DNA from: Faecalitalea sp. UBA4312
GTDB lineage: Bacteria; Bacillota_I; Bacilli_A; Erysipelotrichales; Erysipelotrichaceae
Direction: 5' to 3'
Length of the DNA stretch: 36,192 nt
NCBI GenBank assembly: GCA_002394635.1
Contig: DGUK01000089.1
Coordinates: 1 to 36,192 of the forward strand
The notes under the pieces were generated by a model, which saw only the letters and a program-made list of their open reading frames with translations, ran no database searches and had not been told where the DNA came from. How positions within the stretch are numbered: position 1 is the first letter of the stretch; every line of letters starts with the position of its first letter. This document shows, piece by piece, positions 23,659-31,712 of the stretch. A program made the position numbers and the translations under genes.

Positions 23659-24099
23659 ATGATCTATACAAAGCTGACCAAAAAGGCGTTAAGGATTTGT
23701 TTTGATGCGCATAAGGATCAGGTTGATAAAAACGGCATGCCGTATGTCTTCCATCCGTTCCATCTGGCTGAACAGATGAAGGATGAATATACGACATGTG
23801 TTGCACTTCTGCATGATGTGGTGGAAGACTCTGCTTATTCTTTGCAGGATCTGACCAATGCCGGCTTTCCTGAAGAAGTCGTGCATGCGGTAGCCAGGAT
23901 GTCCCATGATATCTTCGTGCCTTATATGGACTATGTCCGCACGTTGTCCACAGATCCATTGGCCCGAACGGTCAAATTGGCTGATTTAGCCCACAACTGC
24001 GATCTGACACGGTTGGATCATATTACGGAGGCAGACAGAAAGAGAGTGCAAAAGTATCAGAAGGCGATGGACTTGTTAAAAAGGGCAGAATCTGCTTAA
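23659..24099 (+). CDS. Single-domain HD hydrolase, small alarmone hydrolase type
   Basis: This 146-residue HD-fold protein resembles the hydrolase half of RelA/SpoT and metazoan MESH1, which convert (p)ppGpp to GDP/GTP and pyrophosphate. Key residues are present: H32, H52-D53 in LLHDVVEDS with E56-D57, and KLADLAHNCD (KLADRLHN in SpoT). There is no synthetase, TGS or ACT domain, so it is a stand-alone hydrolase candidate. The ATG at 23659 follows AAGGGAGGG. Co-transcription with a sigma factor suggests a role in stringent-type control, though nucleotide substrates other than ppGpp are possible in this fold. Confidence 0.85.
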   Translation: MIYTKLTKKALRICFDAHKDQVDKNGMPYVFHPFHLAEQMKDEYTTCVALLHDVVEDSAYSLQDLTNAGFPEEVVHAVARMSHDIFVPYMDYVRTLSTDPLARTVKLADLAHNCDLTRLDHITEADRKRVQKYQKAMDLLKRAESA

Positions 24100-24128
24100 A
24101 TAAAACCAGAATGCGGGAGGGATGTACT

Positions 24129-24689
24129 TTGGAGAGCGTTAAGATCGTACTGACATCGGATAGTCACAGAGAATATGTCTTATTACAGGCAATTCAGGAG
24201 GAATACCCGGATGCAGATTATTATATCGACTGCGGGGACACGGAAATTCGGCAGGAAGAAGTAATCGATGAGTATTATGATCAAGGATGGATCATGGTGG
24301 AAGGCAATTGTGACTATGGATGGTTGCCATCGGAACGGATTCTGACCATTTTGGGACATAAGATCTGGATCCTGCACGGCGATGATTATATGGATTTCAG
24401 AAACCAATGGCAGGATGATTTCTATGCTCGTATTTTAGAAGAAGACATCGATCTGGTTTTGTATGGACATACCCATGTGGTCTATGATGAACAGGTGATG
24501 GTCAGTGATGAAAAAACGGTCCGTTTGATCAATCCAGGATCGGTAGCCCGACCAAGGGATATCTTTTCCTTTGACCAGGGGGCCTATGGCCTACTGACGA
24601 TCACAGAGCAGGGCATCGATTTTACGTCCATTCGCTATAATAAATATGAATTGTTTGACGCCTATTGTCAAAGACATGGTATAGACTGA
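24129..24689 (+). CDS. YfcE/MJ0936-type phosphodiesterase
   Basis: This 186-residue metallophosphoesterase has the compact YfcE layout: TSDSH (about residues 9-13), DCGDTE (about 34), EGNCDY (about 58), LHGD (about 79), GHTHV (about 109) and NPGSVARPRD (about 133). Relatives are metal-dependent phosphodiesterases with unsettled natural substrates. I prefer TTG 24129, because GGGAGGG (24115-24121) is seven bases ahead. ATG 24111 would begin ahead of that site and has none of its own. It is the last gene of the operon; its stop lies inside the terminator stem. Confidence 0.87.
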   Translation: MESVKIVLTSDSHREYVLLQAIQEEYPDADYYIDCGDTEIRQEEVIDEYYDQGWIMVEGNCDYGWLPSERILTILGHKIWILHGDDYMDFRNQWQDDFYARILEEDIDLVLYGHTHVVYDEQVMVSDEKTVRLINPGSVARPRDIFSFDQGAYGLLTITEQGIDFTSIRYNKYELFDAYCQRHGID

Positions 24690-24716
24690 CAGTTTCCCTA
24701 AGGAAACTGTTTTTTT
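24689..24716 (+). terminator. Intrinsic terminator of the sigma/alarmone operon
   Basis: ACAGTTTCC (24689-24697) pairs with GGAAACTGT (24702-24710) around CTAA, followed by a T-run. Confidence 0.9.
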
Positions 24717-24737
24717 ATGCTTTTTATCAAAAAAGAA

Positions 24738-24766
24738 TTGACGATTGGAAACGTTTCCAATATAAT
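24738..24766 (+). promoter_or_regulatory. Maltodextrin operon promoter
   Basis: TTGACG (24738-24743) and perfect TATAAT (24761-24766) are exactly 17 bases apart, one of the strongest promoters in the window; the whole spacer is a repressor site. Confidence 0.85.
24744..24761. promoter_or_regulatory. LacI-family operator 1, in the promoter spacer
   Basis: A perfect 18-bp palindrome, ATTGGAAAC/GTTTCCAAT, fills the -35/-10 spacer. The central AAACGTTT is typical of MalR/LacI-family operators. A LacI-type regulator is encoded at 27930 in the same operon. Confidence 0.8.
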
Positions 24767-24780
24767 TAAATCAGATAAAG

Positions 24781-24794
24781 TGTAAACGTTTCCA
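24781..24794. promoter_or_regulatory. LacI-family operator 2 or cre site
   Basis: TGTAAACGTTTCCA shares the AAACGTTT core with operator 1, 35 bases centre to centre downstream. It matches the cre consensus at all but one position, so CcpA and the local repressor may both read it. A further GTTTACA (24800-24806) mirrors its left half. Confidence 0.65.
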
Positions 24795-24830
24795 GAAATG
24801 TTTACAAACCAAAAAACAGGAGGAATAAAG

Positions 24831-26147
24831 ATGTTAAAAAAATTTATGAAGGCCGGTCTGGCGGCTACAATGGCATTATCTTTAGCAGCTTGTGGCAGCT
24901 CCGGTTCCGGTGGTGGATCCAAGGATGCATCCGGTAAGGTTTACTACTTGAATTTCAAACCGGAAGCTGATGCACAATGGCAGGAATTAGCTGAACTGTA
25001 TACCGAAGAAACAGGAGTTCCTGTTACTGTATTGACAGCTGCATCCGGAGAGTACGAAACAACGTTGAAATCCGAGATGGCTAAATCAGAAGCGCCTACG
25101 TTGTTCCAGGTTAACGGACCGGTAGGACTGGCAAGCTGGAAGGATTATTGTTATGACTTATCCGATTCGGATATTGCCAAACAACTGGTAAGTGAAGACT
25201 TTGCTCTGATGGATGGCGATTCCATGGCCGGTATCGGTTATGTAATTGAAACATATGGAATTATCTACAACAAAGCTTTGTTGAAGGAAGCTGGATATAC
25301 AGAAGATGATATCAAATCGTTTGAAGATCTGAAAAAGGTTGCGGAAGATATCACAGCTCGAAAAGATGAATTAGGATTCAGTGCCTTCACATCTGCAGGT
25401 ATGGATGGATCCAGTGACTGGCGTTTCAAAACGCATTTGGCAAACTTGCCGATCTATTATGAATATAAAGAAGATGGTATTGATAATACAGATGCCATCA
25501 AGGGTACTTATTTAGATAACTATCGTGCTTTATGGGATCTGTACATCAACAATTCAACGACCGATCCTAGTCAGTTATCGACAAAAACAGGCGACGATGC
25601 AGTTAGTGAATTTGTAACCGAACAGGCTGTATTCTATCAGAATGGTACTTGGGCTTATGGCGACGTAATGGAATTAGGTGATGAAAACCTGGGCATGATT
25701 CCAATTTACTTTGGTGTTGACGATGAAAACGAAGGTCTGGTAACAGGAACTGAAAACTACTGGTGTGTAAACAAGAATGCCAGCAAAGAAGATATCCAGG
25801 CTACGTTGGATTTCATGAACTGGTGTGTAACGGATGAAGATGCTCTGAAAGCAATGTGTGGTGGTGAAGGAGCTATGCCAAGCGGTGAAACCGGTATGGG
25901 ATTTGTCATTCCGTTCAAGAAATGTCTAGAAAGCGAAAACGCTTTGGTTAACATCGCGAATCAGTATGTTGAAGATGGAAAAGATCCGATTACATGGAAC
26001 TTCACAACTATGCCGAGTGAAGAATGGAAAAACGGCGTTGGTTCTGCTCTGACAACATATGCAGCCGATCAAAGCGATAAGAACTGGGATGCTGTTCAGA
26101 AAGCCTTTGTAGACGGATGGGCTACCGAAGCACAGGCCGCGAAATAA
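24831..26147 (+). CDS. malE: Maltodextrin ABC transporter substrate-binding lipoprotein
   Basis: This 438-residue lipoprotein has a signal helix and lipobox LAAC (Cys about 22), followed by a Gly/Ser linker. The mature protein is a family 1 solute-binding protein with typical phrases such as YVIETYGIIYNKALLKEAGY and NGTWAYGDVMEL. The gene cluster (two MalF/MalG permeases, LacI regulator, MalQ) assigns it to maltodextrins or a related alpha-glucan; sequence alone would only say carbohydrate. The start at 24831 has AGGAGGAA seven bases ahead. A terminator-like hairpin after the gene should lift its expression above that of the permeases. Confidence 0.88.
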   Translation: MLKKFMKAGLAATMALSLAACGSSGSGGGSKDASGKVYYLNFKPEADAQWQELAELYTEETGVPVTVLTAASGEYETTLKSEMAKSEAPTLFQVNGPVGLASWKDYCYDLSDSDIAKQLVSEDFALMDGDSMAGIGYVIETYGIIYNKALLKEAGYTEDDIKSFEDLKKVAEDITARKDELGFSAFTSAGMDGSSDWRFKTHLANLPIYYEYKEDGIDNTDAIKGTYLDNYRALWDLYINNSTTDPSQLSTKTGDDAVSEFVTEQAVFYQNGTWAYGDVMELGDENLGMIPIYFGVDDENEGLVTGTENYWCVNKNASKEDIQATLDFMNWCVTDEDALKAMCGGEGAMPSGETGMGFVIPFKKCLESENALVNIANQYVEDGKDPITWNFTTMPSEEWKNGVGSALTTYAADQSDKNWDAVQKAFVDGWATEAQAAK

Positions 26148-26170
26148 TCAATATAGGTAACATGTAGGAT

Positions 26171-26210
26171 AAAACAGCGGGCGGCGACATAGTTCGCTCC
26201 GCTGTTTTTT
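26171..26210 (+). terminator. Intra-operon attenuating terminator between malE and malF
   Basis: AAAACAGCGG (26171-26180) pairs with CCGCTGTTTT (26199-26208) and a T-run. No new promoter is seen before malF, so partial read-through is expected, giving excess binding protein. Confidence 0.8.
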
Positions 26211-26227
26211 AAAGAAAGCGAGATACT

Positions 26228-27070
26228 ATGGAAAAAAATATAAAAAAATACTGGCCCATATTTACCGTGCCGACCATGGCAGCTTTCATGATCGGGTTTG
26301 TAATTCCGTTTATTATGGGTATCTATCTGTCCTTTTGTAAGTTTACGACCGTAAAGGACGCGAAGTTTGTAGGAATTTCCAATTATATCCGAGCTCTCCA
26401 GGATACGATTTTCCGGCACTCCTTCTGGTTTACGGCCGCCTTTGCGATCGTTACATTGGTTCTGATCAATGTCATTGCGTTTGCGCTGGCGTTGGCATTG
26501 ACCAAGGAATTCCGAGGAACGAATATCTTCCGGACCATCTTCTTTATGCCAAACCTGATTGGCGGTATCGTATTGGGATATATCTGGCAGTTGATTTTTT
26601 CCGGTATTTTAGGGCCGATGAATATGGCCTTAAATCTAGACGAGAGACTCGGCTTCTGGGGACTGGTCATCCTGGTTTGTTGGCAGCAGATTGGTTATAT
26701 GATGATCATCTATATCGCCGGATTGCAGTCGATTCCGGGGGATGTGCTGGAAGCGGCTGAAATTGATGGAGCCAACTCTGTTAAAAAATTATTTGAAGTA
26801 ACAATTCCGATGATGATGCCATCAATTACAATTTGTACATTCTTATCCATTACCAATGGATTCAAACTCTTTGATCAGAACCTGGCACTGACAGCCGGTG
26901 AACCTGCAAAGATGTCGGAAATGATGGCATTGAATATTTATAATACGTTCTATGGACGAACCGGATGGGAAGGGGTCGGCCAGGCAAAGGCTGTTCTGTT
27001 CTTTATCCTGGTAGTAGCGATTGGTTTGATCCAGTTACGGGCGACTCGATCCAAGGAGGTTCAGCAATAA
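26228..27070 (+). CDS. malF: Maltodextrin ABC transporter permease, MalF type
   Basis: This 280-residue inner-membrane permease has about six helices and the EAA motif LEAAEIDGANSVKKLFEVTI (about residues 172-191) that contacts the ATPase. It lacks the long periplasmic loop of enteric MalF, like other Gram-positive sugar permeases. The ATG has only a weak purine site (AAAGCGAG). It sits 80 bases after malE behind the attenuator, and its stop is one base before malG. Confidence 0.9.
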   Translation: MEKNIKKYWPIFTVPTMAAFMIGFVIPFIMGIYLSFCKFTTVKDAKFVGISNYIRALQDTIFRHSFWFTAAFAIVTLVLINVIAFALALALTKEFRGTNIFRTIFFMPNLIGGIVLGYIWQLIFSGILGPMNMALNLDERLGFWGLVILVCWQQIGYMMIIYIAGLQSIPGDVLEAAEIDGANSVKKLFEVTIPMMMPSITICTFLSITNGFKLFDQNLALTAGEPAKMSEMMALNIYNTFYGRTGWEGVGQAKAVLFFILVVAIGLIQLRATRSKEVQQ

Positions 27071-27071
27071 T

Positions 27072-27905
27072 ATGACAAAAAAGAAAAAGAGCTGGCTGCC
27101 AAGCGGTTTATTGACCTTTATCTGTATCTGGTGGATCTTCCCGATCCTGGTTGTTCTGTTCAACTCCTTTAAAAAGAAGACATGGATCAATCAGCAGCCT
27201 TTCACTTTACCGGATGCCAAAACTTTTACTGGGCTTTCAAACTATCTGACTGTGATCCATAAGTATCATTTTGTATCTGCTGTCGGATGGACGGTATTTA
27301 TCACTGTGATCAGTGTTGTGGTGATCCTTATTTGTACATCGATGTGTGCATGGTATATCACACGTGTGAATAATAGGATTACCAGAGCCATTTACGTATT
27401 ATGTGTATTCTCTATGGTTGTTCCTTTCCAGATGGTCATGTTTACTTTATCATTGGTCGCAAACCAGCTGGGACTGGTGACACCTTGGGGAATCATCATC
27501 ATTTATCTTGGCTTTGGTGCCGGACTGGCCGTCTTCATGTTCTGCGGATTTGTAAAATCGATCCCGATTGAAATTGAAGAAGCTGCGATGATCGATGGAT
27601 GTACACCGCTACAGACATTTTTTGAAATTGTATTACCGATCATGAAACCAACATATATTTCCGTTGGTATTCTGGAAACGATGTGGATCTGGAATGACTT
27701 CTTATTACCATACCTGGTATTGGATATCAAGAAGTATAAAACGATCTCCATTATGATCCAGTATATGAAGGGAAGCTATGGTCGTGTGGATATGGGGGCT
27801 ATTATGGCTGCCTTGATCATGGCTGTTATTCCGGTTATTGTCTTCTATTTGAGCTGTCAAAAGTATATAATAAAAGGCGTTGCAGCTGGAGCCGTTAAAG
27901 GATAG
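27072..27905 (+). CDS. malG: Maltodextrin ABC transporter permease, MalG type
   Basis: This 277-residue permease starts with a Lys-rich cytoplasmic tail (MTKKKKSW), followed by about six helices. The EAA motif is IEEAAMIDGCTPLQTFFEIV (about residues 172-191). It pairs with the preceding permease to form the translocation pore. The ribosome site AAGGAGGT lies inside the end of malF, 11 bases upstream, a little far but clear. The C-terminus KYIIKGVAAGAVKG is the usual MalG ending. Confidence 0.92.
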   Translation: MTKKKKSWLPSGLLTFICIWWIFPILVVLFNSFKKKTWINQQPFTLPDAKTFTGLSNYLTVIHKYHFVSAVGWTVFITVISVVVILICTSMCAWYITRVNNRITRAIYVLCVFSMVVPFQMVMFTLSLVANQLGLVTPWGIIIIYLGFGAGLAVFMFCGFVKSIPIEIEEAAMIDGCTPLQTFFEIVLPIMKPTYISVGILETMWIWNDFLLPYLVLDIKKYKTISIMIQYMKGSYGRVDMGAIMAALIMAVIPVIVFYLSCQKYIIKGVAAGAVKG

Positions 27906-27929
27906 TACATATAGAAAGAAGGAATGGAA

Positions 27930-28943
27930 ATGGCAACCATCAAAGACATTGCGCGTTTATCGGGATATAGTATCGGGACCGTATCCAGGGTCATCAATAA
28001 TCACCCGGATGTGAGCGATACAGCCAGAAAAAAGATCTCTGAGATCATTGAGCAGGAACAGTATCTGCCGAATAAAAACGCAAAGAATTTGAAACAGACC
28101 GTTGGGACTGCGATTGCGGTCGTCATTTCCGGGCATGAGAACGCTTTTTTCGCCAGTCTGGTAGAGCGGATCGAAGAACATCTGCGTGCTGGAGGGGAAG
28201 AAGCAGCGGTATTCTATTTGAATGAAAATGCCAATTCTGTACAGGCGGCTATCGGCATCGCTAAGGAAAGAAAACCGAAAGGCTATATCTTTCTCGGTGG
28301 CAATCTGATGGATTTTAACGAGGATTTTAAAGCTATCAAAGTTCCTTGTGTCATGTTGACCAATCACGTAGATTCCGGAGCAATCGATAATTTATCCAGC
28401 TTTTCGACCGATGACTGGAAAGCGGCTAGGCGGGCTGTACAGTATCTTCTGGATCATCATCACACCAAGATCGGCGTCATTGGCGGATCAACGGAATTGT
28501 CACAGACATCCAACCGAAGAGTGGAGGCCTGTTTCTCATTGCTGAAAGACAATAACATATCATTTGATGTAAAAAAACAATATATTGGAACACGTTATTC
28601 ATTTGAAGAGGGATATCGAGGGGCAAAAGTGCTCCTGAAACAGTTTCCGGAACTTACCGCTATCTTTGCGCTTAGCGATACGATAGCCATCGGTGCCATG
28701 CGTGCCTTGGCTGATAGTGGAAAACGGGTGCCGGAAGATATATCCATTATTGGCTATGATGGAATCAAGCATGGCCAGTATGCGGTTCCTAGGATTGCAA
28801 CGATCCGTCAGGATATCGATGTCCTGGCCAAACGAGGCGTAGAGGATCTGTTGCTGCGTATTCATTGTAAATATGAACCAGTCCATGAACTGATTCCTTT
28901 TACCTTTGTCGAAGGAGAGAGTGTCAGCGAGTATCATGGATAG
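27930..28943 (+). CDS. malR: LacI-family transcriptional regulator, MalR-like
   Basis: This 337-residue repressor has an N-terminal LacI helix-turn-helix (ATIKDIARLSGYSIGTVSRV, residues 2-21), the hinge YLPNKNAKNLKQ and a periplasmic-binding-type sugar domain with IFALSDTIAIGAMRAL and ISIIGYDGI. It probably binds the AAACGTTT palindromes at 24744 and 24781 and thereby controls its own operon; inducer presumably maltose or a maltodextrin. The start at 27930 is chosen over 27924 because AAGGA lies six bases ahead. The malQ start follows after 13 bases. Confidence 0.92.
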   Translation: MATIKDIARLSGYSIGTVSRVINNHPDVSDTARKKISEIIEQEQYLPNKNAKNLKQTVGTAIAVVISGHENAFFASLVERIEEHLRAGGEEAAVFYLNENANSVQAAIGIAKERKPKGYIFLGGNLMDFNEDFKAIKVPCVMLTNHVDSGAIDNLSSFSTDDWKAARRAVQYLLDHHHTKIGVIGGSTELSQTSNRRVEACFSLLKDNNISFDVKKQYIGTRYSFEEGYRGAKVLLKQFPELTAIFALSDTIAIGAMRALADSGKRVPEDISIIGYDGIKHGQYAVPRIATIRQDIDVLAKRGVEDLLLRIHCKYEPVHELIPFTFVEGESVSEYHG

Positions 28944-28956
28944 AAAGGAGCCCGGT

Positions 28957-30447
28957 ATGAAGCGAAGTGCCGGAATATTGATGCCGATTTCGTCTTTGCC
29001 TTCTCCTTATGGGATAGGCACCATGGGGCAAGCTGCCAGAGACTTTATTGATTTTCTGGAACAGACGAAACAGACGTATTGGCAGATCTTACCTATAGGG
29101 CCTACGGGCTATGGGAATTCTCCGTATTCCTCCTTTTCTTCCTATGCAGGCAATCCGTATTTTATTGATTTGGATTTGTTGGAACAAAAGGGTTATTTAA
29201 AAAAAGAAGAATTTATTTCCATTCCATGGACAACCGATCCGGAAACCGTGGATTATGGAACTTTGTATATATATCGTAGTGATGTTTTAAAAAAAGCTGT
29301 CAAACGGATGTTGGAACAACAAAAAGACGAATTTCAGACATTTGCAGAAAAAGAAGCGTATTGGTTGACCGATTATGCATTATACATGACAATCAAGACC
29401 CTGCAAGGGCAATCCAGCATTGAACAATGGCCGATGCCATATCGAATGCGCGAACAAGCTACACTTGATGAATTGAAGAAAGAGAAGGCCGAAGACATTC
29501 TTTTTTGGCAAGGTGTGCAGTATTTATTCTATCAACAATGGCAGGATCTGAAGCAATATGCACATGATCACGGCATTCAGATCATTGGCGATCTACCCAT
29601 CTATGCCGCTAGGGACAGTGTGGATGTATGGGCGCATCCGGATCAGTTCTTACTGGATGATAACGGAATCCCTAAAAAGGTGGCTGGTGTACCGCCGGAT
29701 GGGTTCAGTGCAGACGGACAGCTTTGGGGGAACCCTGTTTATAACTGGGAATTCATGAAGGAACAGAACTATCAATGGTGGATCGATAGGATCCGACAGC
29801 AGCTGCGTTTCTATGATGTTCTGCGTATCGATCATTTTCGTGGCTTTGAATCGTATTATGTTATCGATGCCGAACAGACGGATGCCCGGAACGGAACCTG
29901 GTGCAAGGGTCCGGGCATTGATCTATTCCATGCCGTTGACAAACAGCTAGGTCATCCGGACATCATTGCCGAAGATCTGGGGTATCTAACCGAAGATGTG
30001 AAACAGATGTTAGAACAGACCGGGTATCCGGGTATGAGAGTTCTATTGTTTGGCTTTGACCCTCGTGATACAGGCAGTGGGTATTTACCGCATTGTTATA
30101 TTCGCAATTCGATTGCCTATGCCGGCACGCATGATAATGAAACCATTATGGGATGGATGGAAAGTGCGCCGCAAGAGTATCGTGATCACGCCATCGAGTA
30201 TTTGCATCTAAGCGAACAAGAAGGTTATCACTGGGGGATGATCCGCGCGGTCTATATGAGCGTATCGGATGTGGCAATCATCCAGTTTGCCGACTTATTA
30301 GGACTTGATAATAAAGCGCGGATCAATACACCATCTACACTTGGAAATAATTGGGTATGGAGATATAAACAAAAGACATATGATCAGAAACTGGTCGAAA
30401 AACTGGCCAGATGGATGCATTTGTATGGAAGAGCATCAAATAGTTAA
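28957..30447 (+). CDS. malQ: 4-alpha-glucanotransferase (amylomaltase, GH77)
   Basis: This 496-residue GH77 enzyme transfers glucan segments between maltodextrins, releasing glucose. It matches the family in length and motifs: N-terminal SAGILMPISSLPSPYGIG, ILPIGPTGYGNSPY, nucleophile Asp292 in LRIDHFRG, acid/base Glu339 in AEDLG and Asp393 in GTHDNET. These numbers agree closely with the residues of bacterial amylomaltases. It has no signal peptide, so it acts in the cytoplasm on imported sugar. AAAGGAG precedes ATG 28957; the longer frame from 28906 overlaps malR. Confidence 0.96.
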   Translation: MKRSAGILMPISSLPSPYGIGTMGQAARDFIDFLEQTKQTYWQILPIGPTGYGNSPYSSFSSYAGNPYFIDLDLLEQKGYLKKEEFISIPWTTDPETVDYGTLYIYRSDVLKKAVKRMLEQQKDEFQTFAEKEAYWLTDYALYMTIKTLQGQSSIEQWPMPYRMREQATLDELKKEKAEDILFWQGVQYLFYQQWQDLKQYAHDHGIQIIGDLPIYAARDSVDVWAHPDQFLLDDNGIPKKVAGVPPDGFSADGQLWGNPVYNWEFMKEQNYQWWIDRIRQQLRFYDVLRIDHFRGFESYYVIDAEQTDARNGTWCKGPGIDLFHAVDKQLGHPDIIAEDLGYLTEDVKQMLEQTGYPGMRVLLFGFDPRDTGSGYLPHCYIRNSIAYAGTHDNETIMGWMESAPQEYRDHAIEYLHLSEQEGYHWGMIRAVYMSVSDVAIIQFADLLGLDNKARINTPSTLGNNWVWRYKQKTYDQKLVEKLARWMHLYGRASNS

Positions 30448-30464
30448 GGAGAGATTAGGGAACA

Positions 30465-31634
30465 ATGGCAACAGTCAGTTTAAAACACATAGTAAAAGTA
30501 TATCCAAATGATGGAAAAAAGAAAAAGAAAAAGCCGGTAAACAATCTGAAAGTCACCGAAGAAGGGGTATTGGCTGTACAGGATTTTAACCTTGAAATTA
30601 AAGATAAAGAATTTATTGTATTGGTCGGTCCAAGTGGATGCGGAAAATCCACAACGTTACGAATGGTAGCCGGTCTGGAAGAAATCACGCGGGGAGAGTT
30701 GCTGATTGATGGTAAGAAAGTCAATGATGTAGCTCCGAAGGATCGTGATATTGCGATGGTATTCCAAAGCTATGCATTGTATCCGCATAAAACCGTGCGA
30801 CAGAATATGGAATTCCCTTTAAAGCTTCGTGGCGCTTCCAAAGAGGAGATGCGCAAAAAAGTGGATGAAGCAGCCGAGATCCTGGGAATCACCGAATATC
30901 TGGAAAGAAAACCAAAAGCATTATCTGGAGGGCAAAGACAACGTGTGGCTATCGGTCGTGCAATCGTCCGTGAACCAAAGGTTTTGTTGATGGATGAACC
31001 GTTATCCAATCTGGATGCAAAGCTGCGTAATCAGATGCGTGCTGAAATTATTAAATTACGTCAGCGTATTGATACAACTTTTATCTACGTAACGCATGAT
31101 CAGACAGAAGCGATGACTTTAGGAGATCGCATCGTGATCATGAAGGATGGTGTCATTCAGCAGATTGGTACACCACAGGAGGTCTATGACAATCCTGCCA
31201 ACATGTTTGTAGCTGGATTCATCGGGGTACCGCAGATGAACTTCTATGATGGAAAGTTAATCAAGAATGGACAAGGACAATACGCAGTTGCTCTTGAAGG
31301 AGCTGAAATTGTCTTGAGTGATGAAAAACAAGCCAATCTTCGCAAGCAGAATGTGGAAGAACAGGATGTAACGATTGGTGTACGTCCGGAGCATATTGAA
31401 TTAGGAAAAGAAGAAGGAAAGACAATTCATGGCACTGTGGATGTAAGCGAAATGATGGGGTCTTCCATCCATCTGCATATGAACGCATGTGGAAAAGATG
31501 GCATTATTATCCTGCAGACTTTAAATATGGAACCACAGGACTTCCCTCAGATCGGGCAGGACATCCAGTTTACATTCAGTGGAAATGTCGTACACGTATT
31601 TGATAAGACAACGCAGAAAAATTTAGAGTTTTAG
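30465..31634 (+). CDS. msmK: Sugar ABC transporter ATPase, MsmK/UgpC type
   Basis: This 389-residue ATPase should energise the MalF/MalG permease. Walker A is GPSGCGKST (about residues 54-62), signature LSGGQRQRVAIGRAI, Walker B VLLMDEPLSNLDAK and the switch histidine in YVTHDQTEA. A C-terminal TOBE domain (VGVRPEH type) follows. Unusually, between the first strand and the A-loop there is a Lys-rich insertion (about residues 15-34, KKKKKK). Many Gram-positive operons share one such ATPase among several importers. It ends the maltodextrin unit, before the terminator at 31640. Confidence 0.92.
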   Translation: MATVSLKHIVKVYPNDGKKKKKKPVNNLKVTEEGVLAVQDFNLEIKDKEFIVLVGPSGCGKSTTLRMVAGLEEITRGELLIDGKKVNDVAPKDRDIAMVFQSYALYPHKTVRQNMEFPLKLRGASKEEMRKKVDEAAEILGITEYLERKPKALSGGQRQRVAIGRAIVREPKVLLMDEPLSNLDAKLRNQMRAEIIKLRQRIDTTFIYVTHDQTEAMTLGDRIVIMKDGVIQQIGTPQEVYDNPANMFVAGFIGVPQMNFYDGKLIKNGQGQYAVALEGAEIVLSDEKQANLRKQNVEEQDVTIGVRPEHIELGKEEGKTIHGTVDVSEMMGSSIHLHMNACGKDGIIILQTLNMEPQDFPQIGQDIQFTFSGNVVHVFDKTTQKNLEF

Positions 31635-31639
31635 TAGAG

Positions 31640-31672
31640 AAACAGCTTTTTTCGGAAAGCTGTTTTCTTTTT
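31640..31672 (+). terminator. Intrinsic terminator of the maltodextrin operon
   Basis: AAACAGCTTT (31640-31649) pairs with AAAGCTGTTT (31656-31665), followed by TCTTTTT. Confidence 0.85.
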
Positions 31673-31681
31673 CATCAAACA

Positions 31682-31690
31682 TGTTATGAT
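31682..31690 (+). promoter_or_regulatory. Extended -10 promoter of the GH5 gene
   Basis: TGT-TATGAT (hexamer 31685-31690) lies just after the terminator and 22 bases before the start codon; no strong -35. Confidence 0.45.
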
Positions 31691-31712
31691 TCTGTCGAAG
31701 GAGAAAATATGT

